From: Hyphomicrobiales bacterium
GTDB lineage: Bacteria; Pseudomonadota; Alphaproteobacteria; Rhizobiales; Xanthobacteraceae
Direction: 5' to 3'
NCBI GenBank assembly: GCA_017305535.1
Contig: JAFKKN010000006.1
Span: forward strand, 62,001 to 126,000
DNA: 64,000 bases
Shown here: positions 17,523-26,278 of the stretch, in pieces
Position numbering within the stretch: position 1 is the stretch's first letter
How the letters are laid out: every line of letters begins with the position of its first letter
Translations under genes and position numbers: made by a program
The notes under the pieces: model-generated
Database searches by the model: none
Seen by the model: only the letters and a program-made list of their open reading frames with translations
Told to the model about the DNA's origin: nothing

Positions 17523-18293
17523 TCAGGTCCTTGGCGTCAGGTCGTGCATGATGCCGGTGAAGTAATCGAGGAACACGCCCATCATCGCCCCCAGCACGAT
17601 GAGAAGGATCAGGAGGCCGAACAGGATCGAAAGCGGCACGCCGACGAAATAGACCTGCATCTGCGGCATCAGCCGCGCCAGGATGCCGAGCCCGATGTTG
17701 AACACCAGTCCGAAGATCAGGAACGGCGCGGCGAGTTGCACGCCGACCTTGAAGGCGCCGGCAAAGGCGCGCACGGCCAGCGCCGCGACATCGCCGCTCG
17801 GCATCAGCGCACCGGGCGCGAAGATCTTGTAGCTTTCGCTGAGCGCGGCGATCACCAGGTAATGGCTGTCGGTCGCGAACAGCAGAGTGACGCCGAGCAG
17901 CGCGAGAAAGTTGCCGATCAGCACGCCCTGCTGGCCCTGCGTCGGATCAACGGCAGTCACGAACCCCAGCCCCAGTTGCTGCGCGATGATGAAGCCCGCC
18001 ACCTGCAAGGCCGACAACGTCACGCGCGCCGTGGCGCCGAGCACGATGCCGATAAAGATTTCCTGCACCATCAGCACCGCCATCGGTGCCATCGATTGCA
18101 TGTCGACATGGAACGCCGCGCGATGCAGCGGCAGGATGATCATGGTGAGCAACAGCGCGATCCCGAGCTTGATCCGCACCGGAATGTTGACCTCGCCCAG
18201 CGCCGGCAACAGCATCACCATCGCGCCGATGCGGGCGAATACCAGCATGAAGGCGGCGGCATAGGCCGGCAGGAACGAAAGGTCGACGCGCAT
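17523..18293 (-). CDS. fliR: Flagellar export gate protein FliR
   Basis: This 256-residue protein has about six hydrophobic helices. It includes the family patterns ALGEVNIPVRIKLGIALLLT, QLGLGFVTAVDPTQGQQ and GLGILARLMPQMQVYFVGVPL. FliR joins FliP and FliQ in the core of the type III export channel. It follows fliQ after 13 bp and precedes flhB, the standard order. Confidence 0.96.
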   Translation of the reverse strand: MRVDLSFLPAYAAAFMLVFARIGAMVMLLPALGEVNIPVRIKLGIALLLTMIILPLHRAAFHVDMQSMAPMAVLMVQEIFIGIVLGATARVTLSALQVAGFIIAQQLGLGFVTAVDPTQGQQGVLIGNFLALLGVTLLFATDSHYLVIAALSESYKIFAPGALMPSGDVAALAVRAFAGAFKVGVQLAAPFLIFGLVFNIGLGILARLMPQMQVYFVGVPLSILFGLLILLIVLGAMMGVFLDYFTGIMHDLTPRT

Positions 18294-18306
18294 GCCGCAC
18301 CATGCG

Positions 18307-18570
18307 CTAGCCTCCGATGATTCGCGACGAAATCCGCATCATCTCGGCGTGCAACGCGTCCGCCATGAACGGCAACGCCAGCACCAGCGTCACCAGCATC
18401 GCGACGATCTTGGGCACGAACACCAGCGTCTGTTCCTGAATCTGCGTCAGCGCCTGCACCAGCGAGATGGCGACGCCGACCAGAAGGCCGACCACCAGCA
18501 GCGGCGCCGAGACGATCACGATGGTCCAGATCGCATCGCGCGCGACGTCGAGGGTTTCAGCTCCGGTCAT
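18307..18570 (-). CDS. fliQ: Flagellar export gate protein FliQ
   Basis: Starting at ATG 18570 gives the usual 87 residues (MTGAETLDVARDAIW); the longer frame to 18630 reads into repeat DNA. Two transmembrane helices flank the conserved VGVAISLVQALTQIQEQTLVFVPK loop. It forms the export gate with FliP and FliR. A 227-bp gap with a repeat separates it from fliE, so fliQRflhB may be transcribed separately or with reduced read-through. Confidence 0.95.
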   Translation of the reverse strand: MTGAETLDVARDAIWTIVIVSAPLLVVGLLVGVAISLVQALTQIQEQTLVFVPKIVAMLVTLVLALPFMADALHAEMMRISSRIIGG

Positions 18571-18642
18571 GATCGATCCTGTGTTGTTGCACTCGGCAAT
18601 CCGCCCGAAATGCAGTTGGTCGCAAAGCATTCAAACTTCGGA

Positions 18643-18761
18643 GTCGTCCCCGCGAAGGCGGGGACCCAGAACCCCTGGCCTCAGTTGTTAGAAAAGAAAC
18701 TAGCCTTGGTGAGAGAACCGAACCGCTGCGGCGTATGGGTCCCCGCCTTCGCGGGGACGAC
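18643..18761. repeat. Palindromic intergenic repeat, family A, copy 2
   Basis: Arms GTCCCCGCGAAGGCGGGGAC (from 18645) and GGTCCCCGCCTTCGCGGGGA (to 18757) are inverted and enclose a unique-looking centre that begins CCCAGAACCCCTGGCCT, as in the other copies. It sits inside the flagellar run between fliE and fliQ. Confidence 0.85.
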
Positions 18762-18797
18762 GATCTTGGTGTTGCACTTCATCTAAAAACGTTTCCG

Positions 18798-19112
18798 TCA
18801 GATCGGCATCCGCATGATGTCTTCGTAGGACTGGATCACCCGGTCGCGCACCGATACCAGTGTCGAGACGGCGACGTCGGTTTCGGCCACCGCCGTCACC
18901 ACGTCCATGACGTTGGCCTTGCCGTTGGCCATCGCGACCGTCTGCGCATCGGACTTGCGGCCGGCATCCATCACGCTGCCGATGGCGTCCTTCAGCAATG
19001 CGCCGAACGAGGGGCCGGTAGCTTCCGCGCCCTTGGCGGCGCCGGCGCCGCCCGGGGACATCATCTTGGCGAGGCTGGCATAGGCGTTGGCGGCTGCGGT
19101 CGGCGTTGCCAT
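18798..19112 (-). CDS. fliE: Flagellar hook-basal body protein FliE
   Basis: This 104-residue protein connects the MS ring to the proximal rod. It shows FGALLKDAIGSVMDAGRKSD and the C-terminal VVTAVAETDVAVSTLVSVRDRVIQSYEDIMRMPI, the family signature with the conserved RD-V-AY-EI-RM-I ending. It lies 20 bp after flgC in the rod operon. Confidence 0.95.
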   Translation of the reverse strand: MATPTAAANAYASLAKMMSPGGAGAAKGAEATGPSFGALLKDAIGSVMDAGRKSDAQTVAMANGKANVMDVVTAVAETDVAVSTLVSVRDRVIQSYEDIMRMPI

Positions 19113-19132
19113 GGCGATGGCTCCTTGGAAAA

Positions 19133-19558
19133 TCAGGCTTTGAGGATATCGAGGGTGCGCTGGATCATCCGCCGCGTGGCGCTGATGATGTTGAGGTTGG
19201 CTTCGTAGGACCGCTGCGCGTCGCGCATGTCGGTCATTTCGATCACCGGATTGACGTTCGGATACTTCACGTTGCCGCTGGTGTCGGCGGCCGGATTGCC
19301 GGGCTCGTGCTTGATGCGGAAACTGGAATTGTCCGGACGGATGCGGCCGAGCGACACCACGCGCGCGTCGAGCGAGCGGTCGAGCGTCGAGGAGAAGGTC
19401 GGCACCTTGCGGCGATACGGATCGCCGCCCGCGGTCTGCGCGGTGGAATCCGAGTTGGCGATGTTTTCCGAGATCACCCGCATGCGACCCGCCTGCGCCC
19501 GCAACCCGGAGGTGGCGATGCTCATCGACCGGATGAAGTCCATTCCCTCGTCTGCCAT
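19133..19558 (-). CDS. flgC: Flagellar proximal rod protein FlgC
   Basis: The 141-residue protein carries the rod/hook N-terminal motif SGLRAQAGRMRVISENIANSDS and the C-terminal VNPVIEMTDMRDAQRSYEANLNIISATRRM. Both ends form the coiled-coil that packs into the rod. It follows flgB after 40 bp and precedes fliE, the usual order. Confidence 0.96.
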   Translation of the reverse strand: MADEGMDFIRSMSIATSGLRAQAGRMRVISENIANSDSTAQTAGGDPYRRKVPTFSSTLDRSLDARVVSLGRIRPDNSSFRIKHEPGNPAADTSGNVKYPNVNPVIEMTDMRDAQRSYEANLNIISATRRMIQRTLDILKA

Positions 19559-19598
19559 GGTCCTGTCCTCGGCGTGGTGTCCTTAAGCGACGGCCGCG

Positions 19599-20009
19599 TC
19601 AGCGCTTGCCGATCGCGGTTTTCAGCATGTTGAGGCTGCGGCTGTAGAGCGAGGTGACGGCGGCGTAGTCCATCTGGTTCTGCGAGACCTTGAGCATCTC
19701 GTCCTCGAGATTGACGGCGTTGCCGGCGGGCCGGGTCTCGTAACCGCCATTGCGATTCTGCGGGAAGCTCGGGGCGCCGCCCACCGCCGCCATATGGCTG
19801 GCGCTGGTGCGCGCCATCGGCAGGGTCCCCATCGGCGCACCCGGCGGGGGCAGACCGTTCTTGTCGAATTTCGGCTCCACCAGATCACGCGGCCGGAAGT
19901 TCGGCGTGTCCGAATTGGCGATGTTCTCCGCCAGCACACGCTGGCGTTCCTGGTGCCACTGCATCTTGGCCCGCAATGCGGACAGCATCGGAAGATCGTT
20001 GATGGCCAT
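19599..20009 (-). CDS. flgB: Flagellar proximal rod protein FlgB
   Basis: The 136-residue protein has RQRVLAENIANSDTPNFRPRDL near the N-terminus, the FlgB form of the rod motif, and a C-terminal helix LEDEMLKVSQNQMDYAAVTSLYSRSLNMLKTAIG. It is the first gene of the minus-strand rod/export operon. A CtrA-type box lies 53 bp upstream at 20062-20076. Confidence 0.96.
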   Translation of the reverse strand: MAINDLPMLSALRAKMQWHQERQRVLAENIANSDTPNFRPRDLVEPKFDKNGLPPPGAPMGTLPMARTSASHMAAVGGAPSFPQNRNGGYETRPAGNAVNLEDEMLKVSQNQMDYAAVTSLYSRSLNMLKTAIGKR

Positions 20010-20061
20010 CGCCTGGTCCTCGCCCTGCGATCGCAGGTAGGCAGAATTTGCCGCGCTATAG

Positions 20062-20076
20062 TTAACGACCGGTTAA
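20062..20076. promoter_or_regulatory. CtrA-type box upstream of flgB
   Basis: TTAA-CGACCGG-TTAA is a perfect TTAA-N7-TTAA site. It lies in the 366-bp divergent gap between flgB and fliO. The rest of that gap holds a hairpin (CGGGCAA-TTG-TTGCCCG, 20246-20262) and two single TTAA half-sites near 20230 and 20269, but no coding sequence. Confidence 0.7.
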
Positions 20077-20375
20077 CGCCAACCTCGAAATAACTAACGA
20101 GTTTTAACCAAGGCTTGTCAGACCCTTCCCCACCGCGGCCCCGATAAAGCCGCGAAAGATCGGCTTCCAGCGACCAGCCGGCGCGGAACCGACACCCCGG
20201 AAACTCGTTTTGGTTGGCGTTATCTTGGGTTAAGAGGAAAGCGGGCGGGCAATTGTTGCCCGGGGACATTAACCGATAGCGGCCGACTCACGCCCCGTTG
20301 GCTATTTGTTGTATCGTGGGGCTTCAGCAGACGGCGATTCTGACAGGAACCGCCGGTTGCGCCGGGGATGGATCA

Positions 20376-21344
20376 ATGCAGACACCGCTGACATTCTTTT
20401 TCGCGTTCGTAGCCGTCCTGGTGCTGATTGGCGTCGTGGCGTGGCTGGTGCGCCGGTTTGCCGGCAACCGGCTCGGCGGCAGCGCCGGCCGGGGACGGAT
20501 GCCGCGGCTGGCGGTGATTGACGCCGCCGCCGTCGACGGACGCCGGCGGCTGGTGCTGGTCCGTCGCGATAACGTCGAACACCTGCTGATGATTGGCGGC
20601 CCCAGCGACATCGTCGTGGAACAGAATATCGTGCGCGCCGCCCCTGCCCGCGATCAGGTCGCGCCGCGCGGCGACGTCGCCCGCCTCAATCCGTTCCCGG
20701 ACGAGGATTCCGCCCCCGCTATGGAGCCGGTCGAGCCGTCGCTGCCCGAGCCGCCGACGCGCCCCGCGCGGCCGTCGTTCGCGGATGAGTTGCGTCGCCC
20801 GGCTGCACCGCCGCCCCCACCCCCGCAGCTTCCGCCGCTCCCCGAGCGCCGTCACGATCCGCTGGCGACCATTTCGTCGGAACCGGTGACCCGGCCCGAG
20901 CCGCGCCCCGACCTGCGTGCCCCTCGCAACGAACCGATGATCCCACGGCCCCCGCAGCGCCCGGTGGATTCGCCGTCCGCCGTGAAGGCACCGCCGGTGC
21001 GTCCAACCGAGCCCGTTGTCACTGCCCCGCCTCCGCCACCACCGCCGGATCTCGCGACCGCCGATCAGAACCTCGCCGAGATGGCGAAACGGCTGGAAGC
21101 CGCATTGCGCCGCCCCAGCGGCGAAGCCCGTCCGGCCGCCGCGGAACCGCAGATCGGCGCGCCACCGGTCGTACCCGAAGCGCCGTCCGTGCGGCCAGCG
21201 CCCCGCGTCACGGTCGAGCCTGCTCCGGGCGGCTCGACCACTTCCGCGCCGGAGGTCACTCCGCCTAGCCGGGCCAAGGGCGACTTCGAGAATCTCGAAG
21301 ACGAAATGGCGTCCCTGCTCGGACGCCCGAAGACGCCTTCGTGA
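20376..21344 (+). CDS. fliO: FliO-like flagellar export assembly protein with long Pro-rich tail
   Basis: The ATG at 20376 gives 322 residues; the frame upstream is not convincing. One transmembrane helix (FFFAFVAVLVLIGVVAWLV) is followed by a small cytoplasmic FliO domain (RMPRLAVIDAAAVDGRRRLVLVRRDNVEHLLMIGG, VVEQNI). FliO helps assemble the FliP ring. Most FliO proteins are 100-150 residues. Here about 210 further residues are Pro/Ala/Arg-rich and probably disordered, ending in a short acidic helix (FENLEDEMASLLGR). The stop overlaps the GTG start of fliP by 4 nt. Confidence 0.82.
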   Translation: MQTPLTFFFAFVAVLVLIGVVAWLVRRFAGNRLGGSAGRGRMPRLAVIDAAAVDGRRRLVLVRRDNVEHLLMIGGPSDIVVEQNIVRAAPARDQVAPRGDVARLNPFPDEDSAPAMEPVEPSLPEPPTRPARPSFADELRRPAAPPPPPPQLPPLPERRHDPLATISSEPVTRPEPRPDLRAPRNEPMIPRPPQRPVDSPSAVKAPPVRPTEPVVTAPPPPPPPDLATADQNLAEMAKRLEAALRRPSGEARPAAAEPQIGAPPVVPEAPSVRPAPRVTVEPAPGGSTTSAPEVTPPSRAKGDFENLEDEMASLLGRPKTPS

Positions 21345-22096
21345 GATCGGCGTCCCACCCGCGTAGAGTTTTATTATTTGCTGTCATTCTCGCCGCCGGA
21401 TCGCTGATCGATCCGGCGTTCGCGCAGGATATCAGCATCAATCTCGGTGGCGGCAACGGCGGCGTGACCGAGCGCGCGATTCAGTTGATCGCGCTGCTCA
21501 CGGTTCTGTCGGTGGCGCCGTCGATCCTGATCATGATGACGTCGTTCACGCGAATCGTCGTCGTGCTCTCGCTGCTGCGCACAGCACTCGGCACCGCCAC
21601 CGCGCCGCCGAACTCGGTGATCATCGCGTTGGCGATGTTCCTCACCGCTTTCGTGATGGGACCGGTGCTGCAAAAATCCTACGACGACGGCATCAAGCCG
21701 CTGGTCGCCAACCAGATCAGTGTCGAGGAAGCGATGCAGCGCGCCTCGGTGCCGCTGCGCGGCTTCATGCAAAAGAACGTGCGCGAGAAGGATCTCAAGC
21801 TGTTCATGGACCTCTCGGGCGAAGCGACCCCCGCGACACCGGAAGACCTGTCGCTGCGCATCCTGGTGCCGGCCTTCATGATCTCCGAATTGAAGCGCGC
21901 CTTCGAGATCGGCTTCCTGCTGTTCCTGCCGTTCCTGATTATCGACCTCGTGGTGGCATCGGTGCTGATGTCGATGGGCATGATGATGCTGCCGCCCGTG
22001 GTGGTATCACTGCCGTTCAAGCTGATCTTCTTCGTGCTGGTCGACGGCTGGTCGCTGGTCGCGGGCTCGCTGGTGCAGAGCTACGGCGGCGGGTAG
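21341..22096 (+). CDS. fliP: Flagellar export gate protein FliP
   Basis: The 251-residue protein starts at GTG 21341, overlapping the fliO stop (GTGA), so translation is probably coupled. A signal peptide (LLFAVILAAGSLIDPAFAQ) is followed by four transmembrane helices with the family signatures ILIMMTSFTRIVVVLSLLR, ALGTATAPPNSVI and LPFLIIDLVVASVLMSMGMMMLPP. FliP forms the central channel of the export gate. Confidence 0.96.
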   Translation: MRSASHPRRVLLFAVILAAGSLIDPAFAQDISINLGGGNGGVTERAIQLIALLTVLSVAPSILIMMTSFTRIVVVLSLLRTALGTATAPPNSVIIALAMFLTAFVMGPVLQKSYDDGIKPLVANQISVEEAMQRASVPLRGFMQKNVREKDLKLFMDLSGEATPATPEDLSLRILVPAFMISELKRAFEIGFLLFLPFLIIDLVVASVLMSMGMMMLPPVVVSLPFKLIFFVLVDGWSLVAGSLVQSYGGG

Positions 22097-22136
22097 CTGC
22101 GAAGAACTTTGCACTCGGAATGAAAGCTGAAGCCGT

Positions 22137-22223
22137 CACCCTGAGGTGCATTGCGAAGCAATGCCGCGAAGGGCGACGTCGATCCTTCGAGGCTCCACGC
22201 GGCGCGTGCACCTCAGGATGACG
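22137..22223. repeat. Palindromic repeat, family B, copy 1
   Basis: Inverted ends GTCACCCTGAGGTGC (22136) and GCACCTCAGGATGAC (22208) enclose an inner block with ATCCTTCGAGGCT. The same ends appear at 55798-55950. It lies between the converging fliP and TPR genes and could act as a hairpin for either transcript. Confidence 0.75.
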
Positions 22224-22241
22224 GGTCTCGTCATTGCCGAT

Positions 22242-25200
22242 TCAGTTTCCCGCATCCGCCCGCTTGCTGCCGACGATCGACGGCAGGCTGCCGGTCGGTG
22301 TCGGGTCGGTGGCGGGCGTGGCCGGCGGCAGCGCGGCCTTGGCGATGGCATCGGGGAAGCGCGCCTGCATCTCGCGCAGGAAGCCGTCGAGCGTGTCGAC
22401 GCTGCCGGCCATCTTGGCGAGCTTGACCAGATCGGCGTTGTTGGCGGAAGCCGGCTTGCTCGCCATGTCAAAGGTCGCGCGATCCGCCTCGCCCGCCATC
22501 AGCGGCGCGTACTTCTCGCGGAAGCGCGCGAGGCCCAGCGCGTCATCGGCCAGCGCGTAGCCGATGGTGGCGCGGATGATGTCGCCCTTCTCCACCGTGT
22601 CGAGCGGTTTGAAATTGCGCCAGCGTTCGCCGTAGTAAAGTTCGATCTGCTCGGCCGACTCGCGCCAACGCCGCGCCGCCCAATAAATGTCCGAACGCAA
22701 CCGGATCGCTTCGCGGCCGGTCATGCTGGCGATGATTTCCAGCGCGAGATCGCGGCGGCCGATGTCGCTCTGTGCGCGCGCTTCCAGCAGCAGCCGTTGC
22801 TGACGCAATTCGCCGGCGAGGTCCGCGATGCGCGTCGTGCGCAGTGCGGTGATGGCACGGTCCGGCTTGTGGTTCATCAGGTAGACCATGGCGAGGCGCG
22901 CCGCGACCTGCGCCCGCGCCGCGCCCTCGAGCCGATGATCGATCTGGTATTGCAACAGCTCCGCCGCCTGCCCGAGCAGATCGACGCCGATCAGACGATC
23001 CGCCAGCCTGCGGATCATCTCGTCGCCGCGCCGGCCGATCGGCGTCAACTCGCGATAATCGTAGAACGTTGCCAGCGCATCGATCGGCGACATGCCGTCG
23101 CCTTTCGGACTGAGATAAAGCTGCGCGAACAGCGCCGACGCCTCGTCCTGCGCCTGCCGCGCGGCTTCGGAATTGGGTTGCAGGCGCGTCGCGGTCTTGC
23201 TCGCTGCGAGCGACTCGGCGTAACGGCCCGCGTCGGCATAGAGATGCGACAGTTGCTGCAACGTGCGAACTTCGATGCCGTCGCCGCGCCACAGCGCCGA
23301 CAACGTTTCGAGTTCGTTCAGCGCATCCTCGGCGGAGATTTCGTCACGCTTCTGACGCAGCGCGATCTCCAGAAACTTACCCTCGGCGGCCGCGATGCGA
23401 TCCTGCGAGGACGCGGCGGTCTTGTAATCGCGCAGCGCGGTCTTTTCCTGCCCGAGACCCTCGGCGAGACGACCGCGCAGCACCGCCACTGTCGGCGCGA
23501 TGCCGCCTCCAGCGCCGACCGCATCAAGATCGTCGCTGCGCGCCGATGCGCCGGCGTAGTCCTTCACTTCCACCGACGCCCGCATCGCATCGAGCAGGAT
23601 GACGCGCTGCAATTCGAGCGGCAACGTGCCGATGGCAAGCTCCGCGTTCTTGAAGGCTTCGCGCGACGCCGACCACTTCTGCTGGCGCGCATAAGCGAGC
23701 GCCTTCCACAATTGCGCATTGGTGCTGTTGCCGATGGCCGGGCTCGCGAGATCCTTCAGCGTCTGCTCCGGCCGCCCGATCAGGCTGCTCGCCAGCGCGT
23801 GCATCGTCAGCGTGGTCGCGTCCTCGGTGCCGGGCTTTGCCTCGCTCAACGAAACGTCGAGCACCGCCTTGGCCTCGGGATACATGCCCCACGCCATGTA
23901 GAAACGCGCCAGCGCCAGTCGCGTCGCGATCTTTTCGGCACCATCCGCGGCGGACGCCGCATCGATCAATGCGTTGCGCCGGTCAAGAAACGCCGCCGCG
24001 CGATCGTCGCGCCACACAGCATCGTCGAACAACGGCCGTACCGACGCGGTCCCGCGCTCCGGCTGCATCCGCGCCGACGACAATGTGAGCCCGCCGGGCC
24101 GCGTCAGCGTCACGCTGTCGGGCGATACGATCGCGGTGACATCGTCGGACTTCGGACGCACCACGACGCCCTGCACCGATTCCAGCACGGACAGTTCGAC
24201 CATGTCCTGCCGCTTGATGAAGCCGCGCGCCGGCGGCTTTGCTGTCACCACCAGCAGCGTGTCGCCGGCATCGGGATCGGTCAGCCGATGGAGCTTGCCC
24301 GCGCCCTCCAGCGGAATCGTGATGGTGGCGCGGCGCGGATCGGCGACATTGCGTCGTGCCTCCAACGGCTCCGACGAGGTCTTCAGCGTATCGGCGAAGG
24401 TCAGCGTCCAGCGCCGGCCGCCCATCGCAGGCGTCACGCCATCGGTATCGGCAAGCGCGGCCAGTTGCGGCCGGATCAGGCGCATCCGGATCGCCTGCCC
24501 GTTCGGCAGCGCGATGCGGCTGACTTCGCCGACCACCGACTTGGCATCGCGGCGGATGGCATCGAGATCGACGGCTTGTGTGGAATCGAACAGCAGCCAG
24601 ACCGCATCGGCCCGACGAAACAGCGCCGCAGGCGTCGCCGCATCGAACGCGAAGTTCAGACGGATGCCATCGCTGTTGTGTTGAACCTGCACCGGCGCGT
24701 TGTCGGCGGATGTCGCCGGGCTGGCGGCTGGCGCTGTCGGCGCTTCGATGTTCGCAGGCGCTGACGCTGCCACAACATTCGCTGGCGGCGCGCTCGGCTT
24801 CGGCTCGGTAACCTTTGGCTCGGGCGCCTTCGCGCTGTCCATGGCGGGCTTGGTCACCACGGCGGTTTGCGGCTGCGTTTCGTTCGCCTTCGGCGGCTCG
24901 GCGGCAGCGCTTTTCGACGCCGCTGGTGCAATCACCGGCGCGGCTTGCGATGCCTTCGAGGGAACCTGCGGCAGCGCCGCCGGCTGCACGCCGACATCGA
25001 CGATGTAGTTCTTCTCCTCGCGGAAAGCCTTGACGTCGACATCGCCGATCAGCGCGAAGTCGACGACGGCGCTATTGCCTTCGATGCGCTGCTCGATCGC
25101 ACCGACATTGGCCGGCGCCACCAAGGTCGCGTCCGCAAGATCGAACTTGAAAGCCTTGTCGAACAGCACCGAGAATTTGTGCGACCCCAGCGACGACGAC

Positions 25201-25826
25201 ACACCGGCATTCTCGGGCAGTTCGAACACGTAACGAACGAACGTCGGCTGCACCGATGCACGCACGCGCACCGGCGGCAACGGTTTTGGCGCATTCGCCG
25301 CCTGCTGTTGCCGCAGCGCGCGTTCGGCGACGCGAGCGCGCTCCGACAGTTCGCGCACCACCTCCTGCGGCAGCCCCGGTGGCATCCCCTTCCAGTTATC
25401 CGGCAGGAGATCGACGAACAGTCGCTCGCCCGCCGCCATCGAATTGACCTTGACCTTGCGCGACAACGCCAGCCGGATCGCCGAGCCATCGGGGTCGCGG
25501 CGCGCCGAACCGACATAGTCCGGTACGGCATCCGAGATCTGATCGACAGAGACGTCGACCGCGCGCTTGAAGCGGATAATCAGGATCGAGCCCGCGACCG
25601 ACACCTCGGAATCGACGTCCTCATCGAGCTTGACGACAAGCCGTGCGTAGCCGTTCTCGGTCGCGAGTGTGGCCTCACCGCGCACCGGATCGGCATAGGC
25701 CGGCAGCGTGGTCAGAGCGACGCTGGAGAGGAGCGCAACGCATGCGGCCGCAGCCCGAAAACGGCGGGCGAACAACCAAGAATGGCGGGCAGCGATGCGC
25801 GTCATTTCAAGTGTCTTCGAATCCAA
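22242..25826 (-). CDS. Large exported TPR-containing protein in the flagellar cluster
   Basis: This 1194-residue protein (1186 from an internal ATG at 25802) has a signal peptide (FRAAAACVALLSSVALTTLPAYADP). The N-terminal 250 residues contain repeated short beta units (GYARLVVKLDEDVDSEVSVAGSILIIRF; RLALSRKVKVNSM; RYVFELPENAGVS) that resemble AMIN-like or secretin-associated domains. A Pro/Ala linker at about 270-370 is followed by more beta units. From about 560 to 1130 helical repeats (FYMAWGMYPEAKAVLDVSL, AQLWKALAYARQQKWSASREAFKNAE, LAASKTATRLQPNSEAARQA) are TPR-like. It should be periplasmic. Its place between fliP and the motE-like gene suggests a flagellar or motility role, but the function is unknown. 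Confidence 0.8.
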   Translation of the reverse strand: MDSKTLEMTRIAARHSWLFARRFRAAAACVALLSSVALTTLPAYADPVRGEATLATENGYARLVVKLDEDVDSEVSVAGSILIIRFKRAVDVSVDQISDAVPDYVGSARRDPDGSAIRLALSRKVKVNSMAAGERLFVDLLPDNWKGMPPGLPQEVVRELSERARVAERALRQQQAANAPKPLPPVRVRASVQPTFVRYVFELPENAGVSSSLGSHKFSVLFDKAFKFDLADATLVAPANVGAIEQRIEGNSAVVDFALIGDVDVKAFREEKNYIVDVGVQPAALPQVPSKASQAAPVIAPAASKSAAAEPPKANETQPQTAVVTKPAMDSAKAPEPKVTEPKPSAPPANVVAASAPANIEAPTAPAASPATSADNAPVQVQHNSDGIRLNFAFDAATPAALFRRADAVWLLFDSTQAVDLDAIRRDAKSVVGEVSRIALPNGQAIRMRLIRPQLAALADTDGVTPAMGGRRWTLTFADTLKTSSEPLEARRNVADPRRATITIPLEGAGKLHRLTDPDAGDTLLVVTAKPPARGFIKRQDMVELSVLESVQGVVVRPKSDDVTAIVSPDSVTLTRPGGLTLSSARMQPERGTASVRPLFDDAVWRDDRAAAFLDRRNALIDAASAADGAEKIATRLALARFYMAWGMYPEAKAVLDVSLSEAKPGTEDATTLTMHALASSLIGRPEQTLKDLASPAIGNSTNAQLWKALAYARQQKWSASREAFKNAELAIGTLPLELQRVILLDAMRASVEVKDYAGASARSDDLDAVGAGGGIAPTVAVLRGRLAEGLGQEKTALRDYKTAASSQDRIAAAEGKFLEIALRQKRDEISAEDALNELETLSALWRGDGIEVRTLQQLSHLYADAGRYAESLAASKTATRLQPNSEAARQAQDEASALFAQLYLSPKGDGMSPIDALATFYDYRELTPIGRRGDEMIRRLADRLIGVDLLGQAAELLQYQIDHRLEGAARAQVAARLAMVYLMNHKPDRAITALRTTRIADLAGELRQQRLLLEARAQSDIGRRDLALEIIASMTGREAIRLRSDIYWAARRWRESAEQIELYYGERWRNFKPLDTVEKGDIIRATIGYALADDALGLARFREKYAPLMAGEADRATFDMASKPASANNADLVKLAKMAGSVDTLDGFLREMQARFPDAIAKAALPPATPATDPTPTGSLPSIVGSKRADAGN

Positions 25827-25933
25827 TTCTCGTGGAGCGGATTTGACATTCGCCCCGGTCGCTCTCGTATCGGTTAACTCTAGGTCGGGTCGTATAAGGA
25901 TTTGTTAACGTCAACATGCCGGTTCGAACGACA

Positions 25934-26242
25934 TCAGAACTCGGTCACCGTCCCCTTGTCGTTGTCGAGGATCATGCGGACCTCCTTGTATTCGATGATC
26001 GGCCGCACCCCGCGCTTGCGAAACACGTTCTCGGCCCAGGCCGCATCGTGCGTCGCCTCGGCGCGTTCGCGGGATTTCCAGAGATAGACGCCGACCAGCG
26101 CCCCGTCCGGGTTTTCGCAGTAGAACTTGCTGATCAGATCGGGCTCCTGCCGCCACATCGCGAGCGTCGGCCGCGCATCGGCGAGGTATTCCTCACGCGT
26201 CATCCGCTGCGTGACAGGATGGGTGACGATCTGAAGAATCAT
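25934..26242 (-). CDS. YdhR-like monooxygenase-fold protein
   Basis: This 102-residue protein fits the dimeric alpha/beta-barrel (ABM) fold of the YdhR family: MILQIVTHPVTQRMTREEYLADARP, FYCENPDGALVGVYLWKSRERAEATHDAAWAENVFRKRGVRPIIEYKEV. Such proteins bind aromatic or small hydrophobic compounds; activity is often unproven. It is an odd insertion in the flagellar run, 36 bp after the motE-like gene and on the same strand, so it may be co-transcribed. Confidence 0.75.
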   Translation of the reverse strand: MILQIVTHPVTQRMTREEYLADARPTLAMWRQEPDLISKFYCENPDGALVGVYLWKSRERAEATHDAAWAENVFRKRGVRPIIEYKEVRMILDNDKGTVTEF

Positions 26243-26278
26243 GTGCGTGTCCCGGTATTGGGAAGCGACGCGCCGCCA

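Noticed and set aside
20298-20320. Sigma54-type promoter before fliO (TTGGCTATTTGTTG)
   Set aside because: The TTG comes one base too early for the GG-N10-GC spacing, and the GC is missing.
22146-24764. 872-residue plus-strand open frame
   Set aside because: It is antisense to the TPR gene and its translation is rich in R, H and A without any domain, which is typical of a GC-rich shadow.
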